In this document: piece after piece, positions 27,655 through 36,832 of the stretch | Numbering within the stretch: position 1 is the stretch's first letter | Layout of the letters: each line of letters opens with the position of its first letter | Origin: Comamonadaceae bacterium | Lineage (GTDB): Bacteria > Pseudomonadota > Gammaproteobacteria > Burkholderiales > Burkholderiaceae_C | Length of the DNA stretch: 51,945 nt | Reading direction: 5' to 3' | Assembly: GCA_027485285.1 (NCBI GenBank) | Contig: JAIXRH010000054.1 | Coordinates: forward strand, 1 to 51,945 | The notes under the pieces: model-generated | Database searches by the model: none | The model's input: the letters and a program-made list of their open reading frames with translations, nothing else | What the model was told of the DNA's origin: nothing | Translations under genes and position numbers: made by a program

Positions 27655-28389
27655 ATGACCACCACCTTGCCCGCCTCTCGCCACACCCGTGCCGCCGACC
27701 AACTGCGCCCCGTGCGCATCACCCGCCACTACACCATGCACGCCGAAGGCTCGGTGCTGATTGAGTTTGGCCACACCAAAGTGCTGTGTACCGCGTCGGT
27801 CGAAGAAAAAGTGCCTGGCCACAAAAAAGGCTCGGGCGAAGGTTGGGTCACCGCCGAATACGGCATGCTGCCTCGCGCCACTCACACCCGTAGCGACCGC
27901 GAAGCCGCACGCGGCAAGCAATCGGGCCGCACCCAAGAAATTCAGCGTCTCATTGGCCGCTCCATGCGCGCCGTGTTTGACCTGAAGAAACTGGGCGAGC
28001 GCACCATCCACCTCGACTGCGACGTGTTGCAAGCCGATGGCGGCACACGCACCGCTAGCATCACCGGCGCGTTTGTGGCCGCGCAAGACGCTGTGAACAC
28101 GCTGATCGCTTCAGGCAAGCTGACTGAAAGCCCCATCACCCAGGGCATTGCCGCCATTTCTGTGGGCATGTTGGGTGACTTGCCTTTGCTCGATTTGGAA
28201 TACACCGAAGACTCCGCCTGCGACACCGACATGAACGTGGTCATGACCAGCGGTGGCCACTATGTGGAAGTGCAGGGCACTGCCGAAGGCCTGCCTTTCA
28301 CGCGCGACCAAATGAACAGCCTGCTGGCCTTGGCCGAAAAAGGTGTGCGCGAACTGATCGCCATGCAGCAAGAAGCGCTTCAGTCTTAA
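27655..28389 (+). CDS. rph: Ribonuclease PH
   Basis: A 244-residue phosphorolytic 3'-5' exoribonuclease that trims tRNA precursors. Family features include [32 protein letters not shown] and the phosphate-binding [17 protein letters not shown]. Full length, unlike the truncated E. coli K-12 copy. It is followed by rdgB; the two are adjacent in many Betaproteobacteria. Confidence 0.95.
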   Translation: MTTTLPASRHTRAADQLRPVRITRHYTMHAEGSVLIEFGHTKVLCTASVEEKVPGHKKGSGEGWVTAEYGMLPRATHTRSDREAARGKQSGRTQEIQRLIGRSMRAVFDLKKLGERTIHLDCDVLQADGGTRTASITGAFVAAQDAVNTLIASGKLTESPITQGIAAISVGMLGDLPLLDLEYTEDSACDTDMNVVMTSGGHYVEVQGTAEGLPFTRDQMNSLLALAEKGVRELIAMQQEALQS

Positions 28390-28437
28390 CCAAGAACATC
28401 TTCTTCCGCCATGACGCAGCAGTTAACCCATACGAAG

Positions 28438-29043
28438 ATGAAACAAATCGTTCTGGCCTCCAACAACCAAGGCAAGCTCGCTGAGTTGCAACACATGTTT
28501 GCGCCGTTGGGTGTTGAACTGCTGCGCCAAGGCGATTTGCACATTGGCGAAGCCGAAGAGCCGTTTCACACCTTTGTGGAAAACGCCTTGGCCAAAGCCC
28601 GCCACGCAGCCCGTGAAAGCGGCTTGCCTGCTGTCGCCGACGATGCCGGTCTGTGCGTGGATGCTTTCGGCGGCCTGCCCGGCGTGCAAACTGCCTTTTA
28701 CGCCACACAGTTTGGCTACGAGAAAAGCGACGACAACAACGTGCGTGCCTTGCTTGAGCAAATGGCCAATGTCGAGAACCGCCGCGCCGCCCTGGTCAGC
28801 ACCTTGGTGGCCGTGCGCCACCCTGATGACCCCGAGCCGCTCATTGCTGTGGGCCGCGCCGTGGGCGAGATCACGCGCGCGCCTGTGGGCGCGAATGGCT
28901 TTGGGTTCGACCCCATCATGTTCATCTCGCGCTTTGGCAAAACCTTTGCAGAGCTGCCCATCGAGGTGAAAAACGCCAACAGCCACCGAGGCCTAGCGGC
29001 AATGCAAATGCTGGCGCTCATGCGTGAACGTTGGTTTGCTTGA
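28438..29043 (+). CDS. rdgB: XTP/dITP pyrophosphatase (RdgB/HAM1)
   Basis: A 201-residue house-cleaning nucleotide pyrophosphatase that removes dITP, XTP and similar purines from the pool. The start MKQIVLASNNQGK has the SNNQGK substrate-binding motif, followed by FVENALAKARHA, ADDAGLCVDAFGG and NGFGFDPIMF. An in-frame ATG nine codons earlier at 28411 gives a longer version; neither start has a strong ribosome-binding site, and I prefer 28438 from the family N-terminus. Confidence 0.92.
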   Translation: MKQIVLASNNQGKLAELQHMFAPLGVELLRQGDLHIGEAEEPFHTFVENALAKARHAARESGLPAVADDAGLCVDAFGGLPGVQTAFYATQFGYEKSDDNNVRALLEQMANVENRRAALVSTLVAVRHPDDPEPLIAVGRAVGEITRAPVGANGFGFDPIMFISRFGKTFAELPIEVKNANSHRGLAAMQMLALMRERWFA

Positions 29044-29053
29044 CGCACTGTCA

Positions 29054-30268
29054 ATGACCCAGGACATCCAACACCTCATGCGTCCCGGCACGCTGTCGCT
29101 CAGCAGCTTGCCGCCGCTCTCTTTGTATGTGCATTTGCCGTGGTGCTTGAAGAAGTGCCCGTACTGCGATTTCAATTCGCACGAACTGCACAGCAGCGTG
29201 GGTGGTGAGCTGCCCGAGCAGCGCTACCTCGACGCTCTGTGTGCCGACCTCGAGCACAGCCTGCCCCTCGTCTGGGGCCGCAGCGTGCACAGCATCTTCA
29301 TTGGGGGCGGCACGCCCAGCTTGTTTTCGCCTGCCGCGATTGAGCGGCTCATCAGCGACATGCGTGCGCGTTTGCGCCTAGAGGCCGATTGCGAAATCAC
29401 GCTAGAGGCCAACCCTGGCACGTTCGAGAAAGACCGCTTTCGCGCTTTCCGCGCCGCTGGCGTCACCCGCTTGTCAGTGGGCGTGCAAAGCTTCAACGAC
29501 CAGCACCTGCAAGCCTTGGGCCGCGTGCACAACCGCGCTCAAGCCATTGCTGCGGTCGAGGAGGCGCGCGACGCCTTTGACACCTTCAACCTCGACCTGA
29601 TGTACGCCTTGCCTGGCCAAACCTTAGCCCAGCTGGACGAAGACCTCGACATGGCTTTGTCGCTCGCGCCCCCGCATTTGTCGGTGTACCACCTCACCAT
29701 CGAGCCCAATACGGTGTTTGCCAAGTTCCCACCGCAAATACCTGAAGACGACGACGCCTACGCCATGCTGGACCGCATCACCGAGCGCACCGCCGCCGTG
29801 GGCTTGCACCGCTACGAAGTGTCGGCCTACGCCAAAGACAAGCACCGCTGCTGGCACAACACCAATTACTGGCAGTTTGGCGATTACTTAGGCATTGGTG
29901 CTGGCGCACACAGCAAACTCAGCTTTGCCCACCGCGTGCTGCGCCAAGTGCGCAACCGCGACCCGCGCCTCTTCACGGACCACGCGCTGGACAGCAGTCG
30001 CGCAGACCGGGCCGTGGCCCAAAGCACCGAGGTGGCGCGAGCAGAGTTGCCGTTCGAATTCATGCTCAATGCATTGCGCCTACGCCATGGTTTTTCGTTG
30101 ACCGACTTCACCGAGCGCACGGGCTTGCCCGTGACGGCTATTCAAGCCGCACTGACCGAGGCCGAAGCCAAGGGCCTGATCACGCGCGACTTTCAGCGCG
30201 TGGTGCCGACCGAGCGAGGCTTTGACTTCTTGAGCGATCTGCAATCTATGTTTTTGTCAGAGGTCTGA
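29054..30268 (+). CDS. hemW: Radical SAM heme chaperone HemW
   Basis: A 404-residue coproporphyrinogen-III-oxidase-like radical SAM protein. The cluster motif WCLKKCPYC near residue 36 has the Cys-x3-Cys-x2-Cys spacing, and it continues with FIGGGTPSLF and SVGVQSFND. HemW delivers heme to respiratory enzymes and lacks oxidase activity. The C-terminal HemN_C domain is present. I choose MTQDIQHLM at 29054, 10 bases after the rdgB stop; the longer frame from 29024 overlaps rdgB. The heme link fits, but does not depend on, the sdh genes nearby. Confidence 0.92.
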   Translation: MTQDIQHLMRPGTLSLSSLPPLSLYVHLPWCLKKCPYCDFNSHELHSSVGGELPEQRYLDALCADLEHSLPLVWGRSVHSIFIGGGTPSLFSPAAIERLISDMRARLRLEADCEITLEANPGTFEKDRFRAFRAAGVTRLSVGVQSFNDQHLQALGRVHNRAQAIAAVEEARDAFDTFNLDLMYALPGQTLAQLDEDLDMALSLAPPHLSVYHLTIEPNTVFAKFPPQIPEDDDAYAMLDRITERTAAVGLHRYEVSAYAKDKHRCWHNTNYWQFGDYLGIGAGAHSKLSFAHRVLRQVRNRDPRLFTDHALDSSRADRAVAQSTEVARAELPFEFMLNALRLRHGFSLTDFTERTGLPVTAIQAALTEAEAKGLITRDFQRVVPTERGFDFLSDLQSMFLSEV

Positions 30269-30319
30269 ATTCGAAAATCAGGGCAAAGAGCCATTACAAT
30301 CTCGCCTGAAATTCAACAA

Positions 30320-30409
30320 GGAAGCGTGGCAGAGTGGTTGAATGCACCGGTCTTGAAAACCGGCGAAGGTGTGAGCCTTCCGTGAGTTCGAATCTCACCG
30401 CTTCCGCCA
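30320..30409 (+). tRNA. tRNA-Ser (anticodon TGA)
   Basis: A 90-base class-II tRNA: acceptor GGAAGCG/CGCTTCC, anticodon stem CCGGT/ACCGG around CTTGAAA (anticodon TGA), a long variable arm (GAAGGTGTGAGCCTTC), T-loop GTTCGAATC and encoded CCA. A TACAAT at 30295-30300 may be its -10 element. Confidence 0.97.
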
Positions 30410-30420
30410 AACACCCAATC

Positions 30421-30448
30421 AAAACGCGCCCTTGAGGCGCGTTTTTTT
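30421..30448 (+). terminator. Rho-independent terminator after tRNA-Ser
   Basis: Stem AAAACGCGCC (30421-30430) pairs with GGCGCGTTTT (30436-30445) around a 5-base loop and continues into a T run. It is 11 bases after the tRNA. Confidence 0.88.
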
Positions 30449-30473
30449 GTTTCTCAATTCGGATCAGGTGACT

Positions 30474-31160
30474 TTATCCAGCTATCTTTTGGTAGTCAGG
30501 ACTTTGCAGGACGTGGTAGTGGTTTTGGCGTCTTGCCTCATCCATGCGCATGCCTGAACGAATGGCAGCGCGCACGATGTTTTCTTTGCGCGTGATTTCT
30601 TCTGCAATCCCTAGCACTTGCTCTTGCAAGGCTTGTGGAATGACCACCACGCCATCAGCATCACCCCGCAGCAAGTCACCTGGATAAACGGTCACGCCCC
30701 CAATTTGCACAGGCACTTGTAACCCTGCCAATTGAATACGTCCTTTGCCGGTGCGCATCCAGCTGCCACGGCTGTAAATCGGGTAATTGAGCTCGCTACA
30801 CAAAGCCACATCACGGTTGATGCCGTCGATCACGGTGCCTGCCATTTTTCGCTGATGTGCCATCTCGGTGAGGATGTTTCCCCAAGTGGTCATGTGGTCG
30901 TGGCCGCGGTTGTCAATCACGATGACGCTGCCAGGTTCAACATCGTCAATGAAGTCGCCCACATGGCCTTCTTCACCATGTGCGGCAGGTCGGTAGAGCA
31001 CGGTGTAAGCATGGCCAGCCATTCGAAACTTGGGGTCGCAGGCCTTGATTTGGTAACACTGGCCAGCCACCCCAGAGCGGTCTAGTGCGTCGCTGATGGC
31101 AGCGCAGTCCAGTGCCAAAGCACGAGCCACAAATGAGGCGGAAGTATTTTTAGTCGTCAT
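30474..31160 (-). CDS. RraA-like / HMG aldolase family protein
   Basis: A 228-residue member of the RraA family. Visible features are ISDALDRSG near the start, VIDNRGHDHMTTWGNILTEMA, IDGINRD, and the strongly conserved PGDLLRGDADGVVVIP. In the catabolic branch these residues bind Mg2+ and pyruvate, as in 4-hydroxy-4-methyl-2-oxoglutarate/4-carboxy-4-hydroxy-2-oxoadipate aldolase of protocatechuate 4,5-cleavage. Being downstream of a Bug-type binding protein favours the aldolase role over RNase E regulation. Gap to the Bug gene is 51 bases, consistent with one transcript. Confidence 0.82.
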   Translation of the reverse strand: MTTKNTSASFVARALALDCAAISDALDRSGVAGQCYQIKACDPKFRMAGHAYTVLYRPAAHGEEGHVGDFIDDVEPGSVIVIDNRGHDHMTTWGNILTEMAHQRKMAGTVIDGINRDVALCSELNYPIYSRGSWMRTGKGRIQLAGLQVPVQIGGVTVYPGDLLRGDADGVVVIPQALQEQVLGIAEEITRKENIVRAAIRSGMRMDEARRQNHYHVLQSPDYQKIAG

Positions 31161-31211
31161 ATCGAAGGAATCAATTGAAGTTAAGAAAAGATCAGTGGAC
31201 GCTTTAAGCGC

Positions 31212-32228
31212 TCAGTCGGCCCGGATGTTGGCAGTTTTGATGACGTTGGACCAGTACTGAATATCCTTGCGCACCACAGTGTCCAGTTGGGCCGGCGGCA
31301 TGTAGCGAATTTCAACACCCGCCGTTTCAGCGGACTTGCGCACATTGGGCGACTCCATGGCTAGCTTCACAGCCTCGGTGAGCTTTTGCACAGCTGCAGG
31401 CGGGGTGCCCATGGGCGCAAACAGCGCCACCCACGCTTCCAGTTCAAACCCAGGAAAACCTGCTTCTGCAGCTGTGGGCACATCGGGCATCAGCGCAAGT
31501 CGTTTGCTTGCCGCCACAGCCAGCGGGCGCATCTTGCCAGACTGCACAAAGCCAGCCAATGACGGTGGCGTAGCCACAGTCATTTGCACGTTGCCCGCCA
31601 CCACATCCAGCATGGCTGGGCCCGCGCCCCGGTAAGGAATGTGGGTGATGAAAATATTATTTTGTTGTTTGAACAACTCCACACCCACGTGCGGCACAGA
31701 GCCATTGCCCGAGGTGGCGTAATTCAATTTGCCAGGATTCGCGCGCGCCAAATCGACCAGTTCACGTAGATTTTTGACGGGCACTGAAGGGTGAACCGCC
31801 AACACATGAGGCGAGACAACCAGCATGCCGATCGGCGTGAAATCGCGCAGCGGGTCCCAACTGAGGTTGGGATACATAGAAGGGTTTCCCACATGAAACA
31901 TGGAGTAACCGACCAGCAGGTTGTAGCCGTCGGGTGCTGACTTGGCCACAAAACTGGCCGCAATGTTGCCGCCCGCACCTGCTTTGTTGTCGATCACGAC
32001 GGGTTGCCCCAGGCTTTGTGCCATCGAAGGCATCACCATGCGAGCCACCGTGTCAAGAATGCCGCCCGGAGGAACGGGGACTACCAGCGTGACTGGACGG
32101 TTGGGGTAACTTGTTTGGCTCTGTGCAGAGCCCGAGACAAACTGCAAACTTAAAGCTAGGACGAGCCCCAGCGTGGATGCGATGCCACTGGCTTTGCCAG
32201 CATGTGTCAAAAATTTTCTATGTTGCAT
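31212..32228 (-). CDS. Bug family tripartite tricarboxylate transporter substrate-binding protein
   Basis: A 338-residue periplasmic binding protein of the Bug/TctC family, expanded in Burkholderiales. A signal peptide precedes SYPNRPVTLVVPVPPGG; other family features are VIDNKAGAGGNIAA and AGFPGFELEAW. AAGGAG lies nine bases before the ATG. The TctA and TctB membrane partners are absent here, common for Bug genes. It sits directly upstream of the RraA-like aldolase, so it may bind a substrate of that aldolase; this is inference. Confidence 0.9.
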   Translation of the reverse strand: MQHRKFLTHAGKASGIASTLGLVLALSLQFVSGSAQSQTSYPNRPVTLVVPVPPGGILDTVARMVMPSMAQSLGQPVVIDNKAGAGGNIAASFVAKSAPDGYNLLVGYSMFHVGNPSMYPNLSWDPLRDFTPIGMLVVSPHVLAVHPSVPVKNLRELVDLARANPGKLNYATSGNGSVPHVGVELFKQQNNIFITHIPYRGAGPAMLDVVAGNVQMTVATPPSLAGFVQSGKMRPLAVAASKRLALMPDVPTAAEAGFPGFELEAWVALFAPMGTPPAAVQKLTEAVKLAMESPNVRKSAETAGVEIRYMPPAQLDTVVRKDIQYWSNVIKTANIRAD

Positions 32229-32393
32229 GTTGTTGTCTCCTTTTTGGGTTGTCTGCCGCTTGGTTATCGGTCTAGAAATGCTAGCGCGTTTGGTTTCAAG
32301 TGCAAGTCACCTAAAGCGCTGGCGCTGACAATGGCAAACCTTTCGCTAAAAATCATGCGGTCGGCTTTTTTGTTTTGTGCGTCTGCATCTGGA

Positions 32394-32891
32394 TCATCTT
32401 GTTTTAGCCCGGCAAGCGGCTTGCATGTCGCGGTCACGAATAAAGCCGCATTGCCCGCTGCCGCCGCCTGTTTCGGCGCGGCACATGGCTTGCAGGTCGC
32501 TGTCGCGGATCAAGCCGCATTGGCCACTACCCCCGCCGGTGGTGGCGCGGCAATAGGCTTGCTTGTCGGGGTTTTGAATGAACCCACACTGGCCCGAGCT
32601 GCTGCTTGAGTTGGTGCGGTCTGCATTGGCACGGCAAGCAGCCTGCATGTCGTGGTCGCGAATGAATCCGCACTGGCTGCTGCCACCGCCCGTTTCGGCA
32701 CGGCAGCGCGCTTGCATATCGCCATCACGAATAAACCCACAGTGACTCGATCCACCGCCACTGATGGCACGGCAATAAGCTTGGCGGTCTGGGTTTTGAA
32801 TAAAGCCACAGTCGCCTTGTTGGGCGTGAGCACTGAAGCTCGCGAGCAGGCAGGCTAGCCAGATCAGTGCGCGAAGGGCGTGGTGGCTCAT
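32394..32891 (-). CDS. Secreted cysteine-repeat protein of unknown function
   Basis: A 165-residue protein of no function I recognise. Residues 1-23 form a signal peptide ending SAHA. The rest consists of six repeats beginning at Cys28, 51, 74, 102, 125 and 148. Each has the form CGF-I-x2-xD-x-Q-A-x-C-R-A, with two cysteines 12 positions apart and a Gly/Ser-rich spacer. Repeats 1 and 4 share the variant QNPD-Q-AYC, the others share RDxD; so the array looks like a doubled three-repeat unit. All 12 repeat cysteines are conserved, suggesting one disulfide or metal site per repeat in the periplasm. GGAG lies upstream of the ATG at 32891; the frame extends to 32933 without a signal peptide. Confidence 0.78.
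   Translation of the reverse strand: MSHHALRALIWLACLLASFSAHAQQGDCGFIQNPDRQAYCRAISGGGSSHCGFIRDGDMQARCRAETGGGSSQCGFIRDHDMQAACRANADRTNSSSSSGQCGFIQNPDKQAYCRATTGGGSGQCGLIRDSDLQAMCRAETGGGSGQCGFIRDRDMQAACRAKTR
32397..32810 (-). repeat. Six tandem coding repeats (mostly 69-bp period)
   Basis: The DNA repeats encode the six cysteine-containing units described for the overlapping gene. Five units are 69 bases or the shorter terminal copy; the third is 84 bases because of an inserted Asn/Ser stretch. The order of variants (A-B-B, A-B-B) indicates duplication of a three-unit block. Confidence 0.8.
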
Positions 32892-32964
32892 CCGTGTTCT
32901 CCGTTTCTCTTCATTTTCGTCGTGATTTCTCACAAACGGCGCAAGTTAAAATCGTCCCAACTCC

Positions 32965-32992
32965 AAAGCCAACTCTTGCGGTTGGCTTTTTT
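32965..32992 (+). terminator. Terminator-like hairpin in the rdgC leader
   Basis: AAAGCCAAC (32965-32973) pairs with GTTGGCTTT (32981-32989) over a 7-base loop and is followed by three more T residues. It is oriented toward rdgC, whose GTG is at 33026, and no plus-strand gene lies upstream. TAAAAT at 32947-32952 could be a -10 element just before it. This looks like a leader attenuator or the end of a short RNA. Confidence 0.6.
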
Positions 32993-33025
32993 ATTTCGGT
33001 GAGTGCCGAAAAGCAAAGGTGACCC

Positions 33026-33922
33026 GTGTTTAAAAATGTGATGGTGTATCGAATCGGCGAGGGCTGGCGTCCAAGTCTGGCGCAAATGGAACAGGCGCTA
33101 GACGCCGAGCGTTTTGTGCCTTGTGGGGCAAGCCAAGAAAAAGCCATTGGATGGGTCGAGCCGCGCGGTGAGGCGCATGGTCCGTTGATCGAGGCGGTGA
33201 ATGGTCAGCGTATTTTGAAGCTCAAGATCGAGACCAAGGGCGTGCCCGGTTCCATCGTCACACGCAAGGCCAAAGAGCGCAGTGCGGTGATTGAAACCAC
33301 CGAGGGCCGCAAGCCTGGCAAAAAGGAAATGAAGGAAATCAAAGAAGATGTGAAGATGTCTTTGATGCCCATGGCTTTCAGTCAAGAGGCGTCGGTACTG
33401 GTGTGGATTGATCCGGATACCCATTGGATGGTGATGGACGCGGGCAGCCAAGCCAAAGCGGATGAAGTGGTGACCATGCTGGTCAAGTCCTTTGCAGGTC
33501 TGAACCTGACCTTGATCAACACCCAAATGTCGCCACAGTCGGCCATGGCCTCGTGGCTCATGACTCAAGAATCACCCGCTGCATTCAGCGTGGACCGCGA
33601 GTGCGAGCTGAAGGCGGCCGATGAGTCAAAGTCGGTGGTGCGCTACGTGCGCCACCCGCTTGACACCGACGAGGTGAAGCACCATGTCGAAGGCGGCAAG
33701 CTGCCCACGCGTTTGGCGCTGACGTGGCAGGGGCGTGTGTCGTTTGTACTGACTGAAGCCCTGCAGCTGAAAAAGATCACCTTTTTAGAAGTGGTGTTTG
33801 AAGCCACCTCCACCGAAAAAGACGAAGGCTTTGATGCCGACGTGGCCCTTGCCACGGGTGAGTTGAGCAAGCTGTTGCCCGATTTGTTGGAGGCTTTAGG
33901 CGGCGAGATGGCGCTGGGCTAA
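33026..33922 (+). CDS. rdgC: Recombination-associated protein RdgC
   Basis: A 298-residue RdgC, a ring-shaped DNA-binding protein that limits RecA filament formation. The start FKNVMVYRIG is the family N-terminus and uses GTG at 33026 with AAAGGTG upstream. KAIGWVEPRG, TKGVPGSIVTRK and LPTRLALTWQGRVSFVL are characteristic. Length is normal. Confidence 0.94.
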   Translation: MFKNVMVYRIGEGWRPSLAQMEQALDAERFVPCGASQEKAIGWVEPRGEAHGPLIEAVNGQRILKLKIETKGVPGSIVTRKAKERSAVIETTEGRKPGKKEMKEIKEDVKMSLMPMAFSQEASVLVWIDPDTHWMVMDAGSQAKADEVVTMLVKSFAGLNLTLINTQMSPQSAMASWLMTQESPAAFSVDRECELKAADESKSVVRYVRHPLDTDEVKHHVEGGKLPTRLALTWQGRVSFVLTEALQLKKITFLEVVFEATSTEKDEGFDADVALATGELSKLLPDLLEALGGEMALG

Positions 33923-33945
33923 ACGCCATGCGAATGACGGGTCAA

Positions 33946-34329
33946 TCAGTCGCTGATCAGCTCAGGGTTCAAACGACGCGCCCTTGGGTCCACGTAGTAG
34001 CCACCAAATTCGGTGTAGCGCAGAGCGAGTTGTTGACACGTGCCGCAGGCATGCACATCACAGCGGTTGTATGGAAAAAACTTCAGCACCACAGGCGCAT
34101 CGGCTGATTCGTAGCGGGTTCCGTTGGGGTGCTGTTCTTCAAACGTGGGCTCATACACATCGGGGTCGTGCAGGGTGGCCACGTGGGTCATGCGCTGCGC
34201 GGGCCACAGGGCGTCGCTGACGCTCTCCCAACCTGTGCAATGTTGCAGGCTGCATTGGCAGGGCGAGTGGGGTTGGCTGGCCAGTTGGCGCAGGGCCTCG
34301 GGCGTGTTTAAGAACGGGACAGAACTCAT
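33946..34329 (-). CDS. Conserved hypothetical protein with two cysteine clusters
   Basis: A 127-residue protein I cannot assign to a function. It contains C-x-C-x4-C near residues 24-31 and C-x4-C-x2-C near residues 89-97 (NRCDVHACGTC), which could make a zinc or iron site. It has no signal peptide or membrane segment. The frame opens at 34377, but MSSVPFLN at 34329 is the most natural start. It is convergent with rdgC and lies downstream of gltA, separated from it by a terminator. Confidence 0.65.
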   Translation of the reverse strand: MSSVPFLNTPEALRQLASQPHSPCQCSLQHCTGWESVSDALWPAQRMTHVATLHDPDVYEPTFEEQHPNGTRYESADAPVVLKFFPYNRCDVHACGTCQQLALRYTEFGGYYVDPRARRLNPELISD

Positions 34330-34371
34330 AGTGGGAGAGCCTACCACTGCGGTGTTGCGCAAAAGGCTGAA

Positions 34372-34401
34372 AAACAAAAAAGCCCCGCAGTGCAGGGCTT
34401 T
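34372..34401 (-). terminator. Terminator downstream of gltA
   Basis: AAAGCCC (34379-34385) pairs with GGGCTTT (34395-34401); on the minus strand the stem is followed by a T-rich run. It ends the leftward sdh-sdhE-gltA transcripts before the small hypothetical gene. Confidence 0.7.
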
Positions 34402-34436
34402 GTGTCGCGCAGGCGTCGCAACAAGGGTGGGCGCAA

Positions 34437-35750
<1,314 letters not shown>

Positions 35751-35788
35751 AGTGATTCCTCAATGTCTTTTTAAAAGCGGTGTTCGGT

Positions 35789-36112
35789 TCAATGTCTCAG
35801 CATTCGTAGCACTTCAAGTGCTTCTTCTGTCAGTGGTTTGTCTGGCAATGCCTTGCGTTGCAAAAAGATGTCTAGCAAATCGTTGTCCGACAAGTCCATC
35901 AATTCATACATGCCCCGCGCATGGCCCACGGTTAAGCCAGATTCATGGCGCTCGAAAAACTTTTGGATGAACAAATCATTTTCAAGCAAGCCGCGCCGGC
36001 TGCGCCAATGCAGTTTACTGGCGGCTCGGGGGTCAAGCGCTTGCTTGCCGTCTAAGCCATCCAGCGTTGGGTCCCCGACAGAGGTGTCCCGGAATGTTGA
36101 GTCCACATCCAT
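35789..36112 (-). CDS. sdhE: FAD assembly factor SdhE
   Basis: A 107-residue protein of the SdhE/DUF339 family, which promotes covalent flavinylation of SdhA. The signature RRGLLENDLFIQKFFERH contains the RGxxE motif, and LLDIFLQRKALP and VLRMLR follow. The start at 36112 lies two bases after the sdhB stop; the frame extends further upstream inside sdhB. Its 30-residue N-terminal tail is longer than in E. coli. Location between sdhB and gltA is classical for Betaproteobacteria. Confidence 0.93.
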   Translation of the reverse strand: MDVDSTFRDTSVGDPTLDGLDGKQALDPRAASKLHWRSRRGLLENDLFIQKFFERHESGLTVGHARGMYELMDLSDNDLLDIFLQRKALPDKPLTEEALEVLRMLRH

Positions 36113-36114
36113 GG

Positions 36115-36819
36115 TCAGATGGCGCGACGAACCATCAGTTCTTTGATTTTGCCGATGGCCTTGGTGGGGTTCAAACCCTTGGGGCACACGTCTACGCAGT
36201 TCATGATGGTGTGGCAACGGAACAAGCGGTAGGGGTCTTCCAAGTTGTCCAAGCGACCAGCGGTGTCTTCGTCGCGGCTATCTGCAATGAAGCGATAGGC
36301 TTGCAACAAGCCAGCTGGGCCCACGAATTTGTCGGGGTTCCACCAAAACGAGGGGCAGCTGGTGGAGCAGCTGGCGCACAAGATGCACTCATACAAACCG
36401 TTCAGCTCATCACGCTCTTCGGGGGACTGCAGGCGCTCTTTTTCGGGCGCTTGGGTGTCGTTGACCAAGTAGGGCTTGATGGAGTGGTATTGCTTGAAGA
36501 ACTGAGTCATGTCCACGATCAAGTCGCGGATGACAGGCAGGCCGGGCAGCGGCTTCAACACGATCACGCCGGGGAGGGTGCGCATATTGGTCAAGCAGGC
36601 CAAACCGTTTTTGCCGTTGATGTTCATCGCGTCAGAACCGCACACGCCTTCACGGCATGAGCGACGGAACGAGATGGTGGGGTCGACGGCTTTGAGTTTC
36701 ATCAAAGCATCCAAGAGCATGCGCTCGTTGCCATCCAATTCGACCTCAATGGTCTGCATGTAAGGCTTGGCGTCGGTGTCTGGGTCGTAGCGATAAATTT
36801 GGAACGTGCGTTTTGTCAT
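36115..36819 (-). CDS. sdhB: Succinate dehydrogenase iron-sulfur subunit
   Basis: A 234-residue subunit carrying three clusters. The 2Fe-2S site is in CREGVCGSDAM with a later Cys in NGLAC, the 4Fe-4S site starts CILCASCSTSCP, and the 3Fe-4S site is in CHTIMNCVDVCPKGLNP. It links SdhA to the membrane quinone site. It lies 13 bases after sdhA and immediately before sdhE. Confidence 0.97.
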   Translation of the reverse strand: MTKRTFQIYRYDPDTDAKPYMQTIEVELDGNERMLLDALMKLKAVDPTISFRRSCREGVCGSDAMNINGKNGLACLTNMRTLPGVIVLKPLPGLPVIRDLIVDMTQFFKQYHSIKPYLVNDTQAPEKERLQSPEERDELNGLYECILCASCSTSCPSFWWNPDKFVGPAGLLQAYRFIADSRDEDTAGRLDNLEDPYRLFRCHTIMNCVDVCPKGLNPTKAIGKIKELMVRRAI

Positions 36820-36832
36820 GGTGTTTACCTGA

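Noticed and set aside
32397-32810. Regular direct repeats suggestive of a CRISPR array
   Set aside because: The spacing is 69 or 84 bases, there are no unique spacers, the repeats encode an in-frame protein with a signal peptide, and no cas genes are near.
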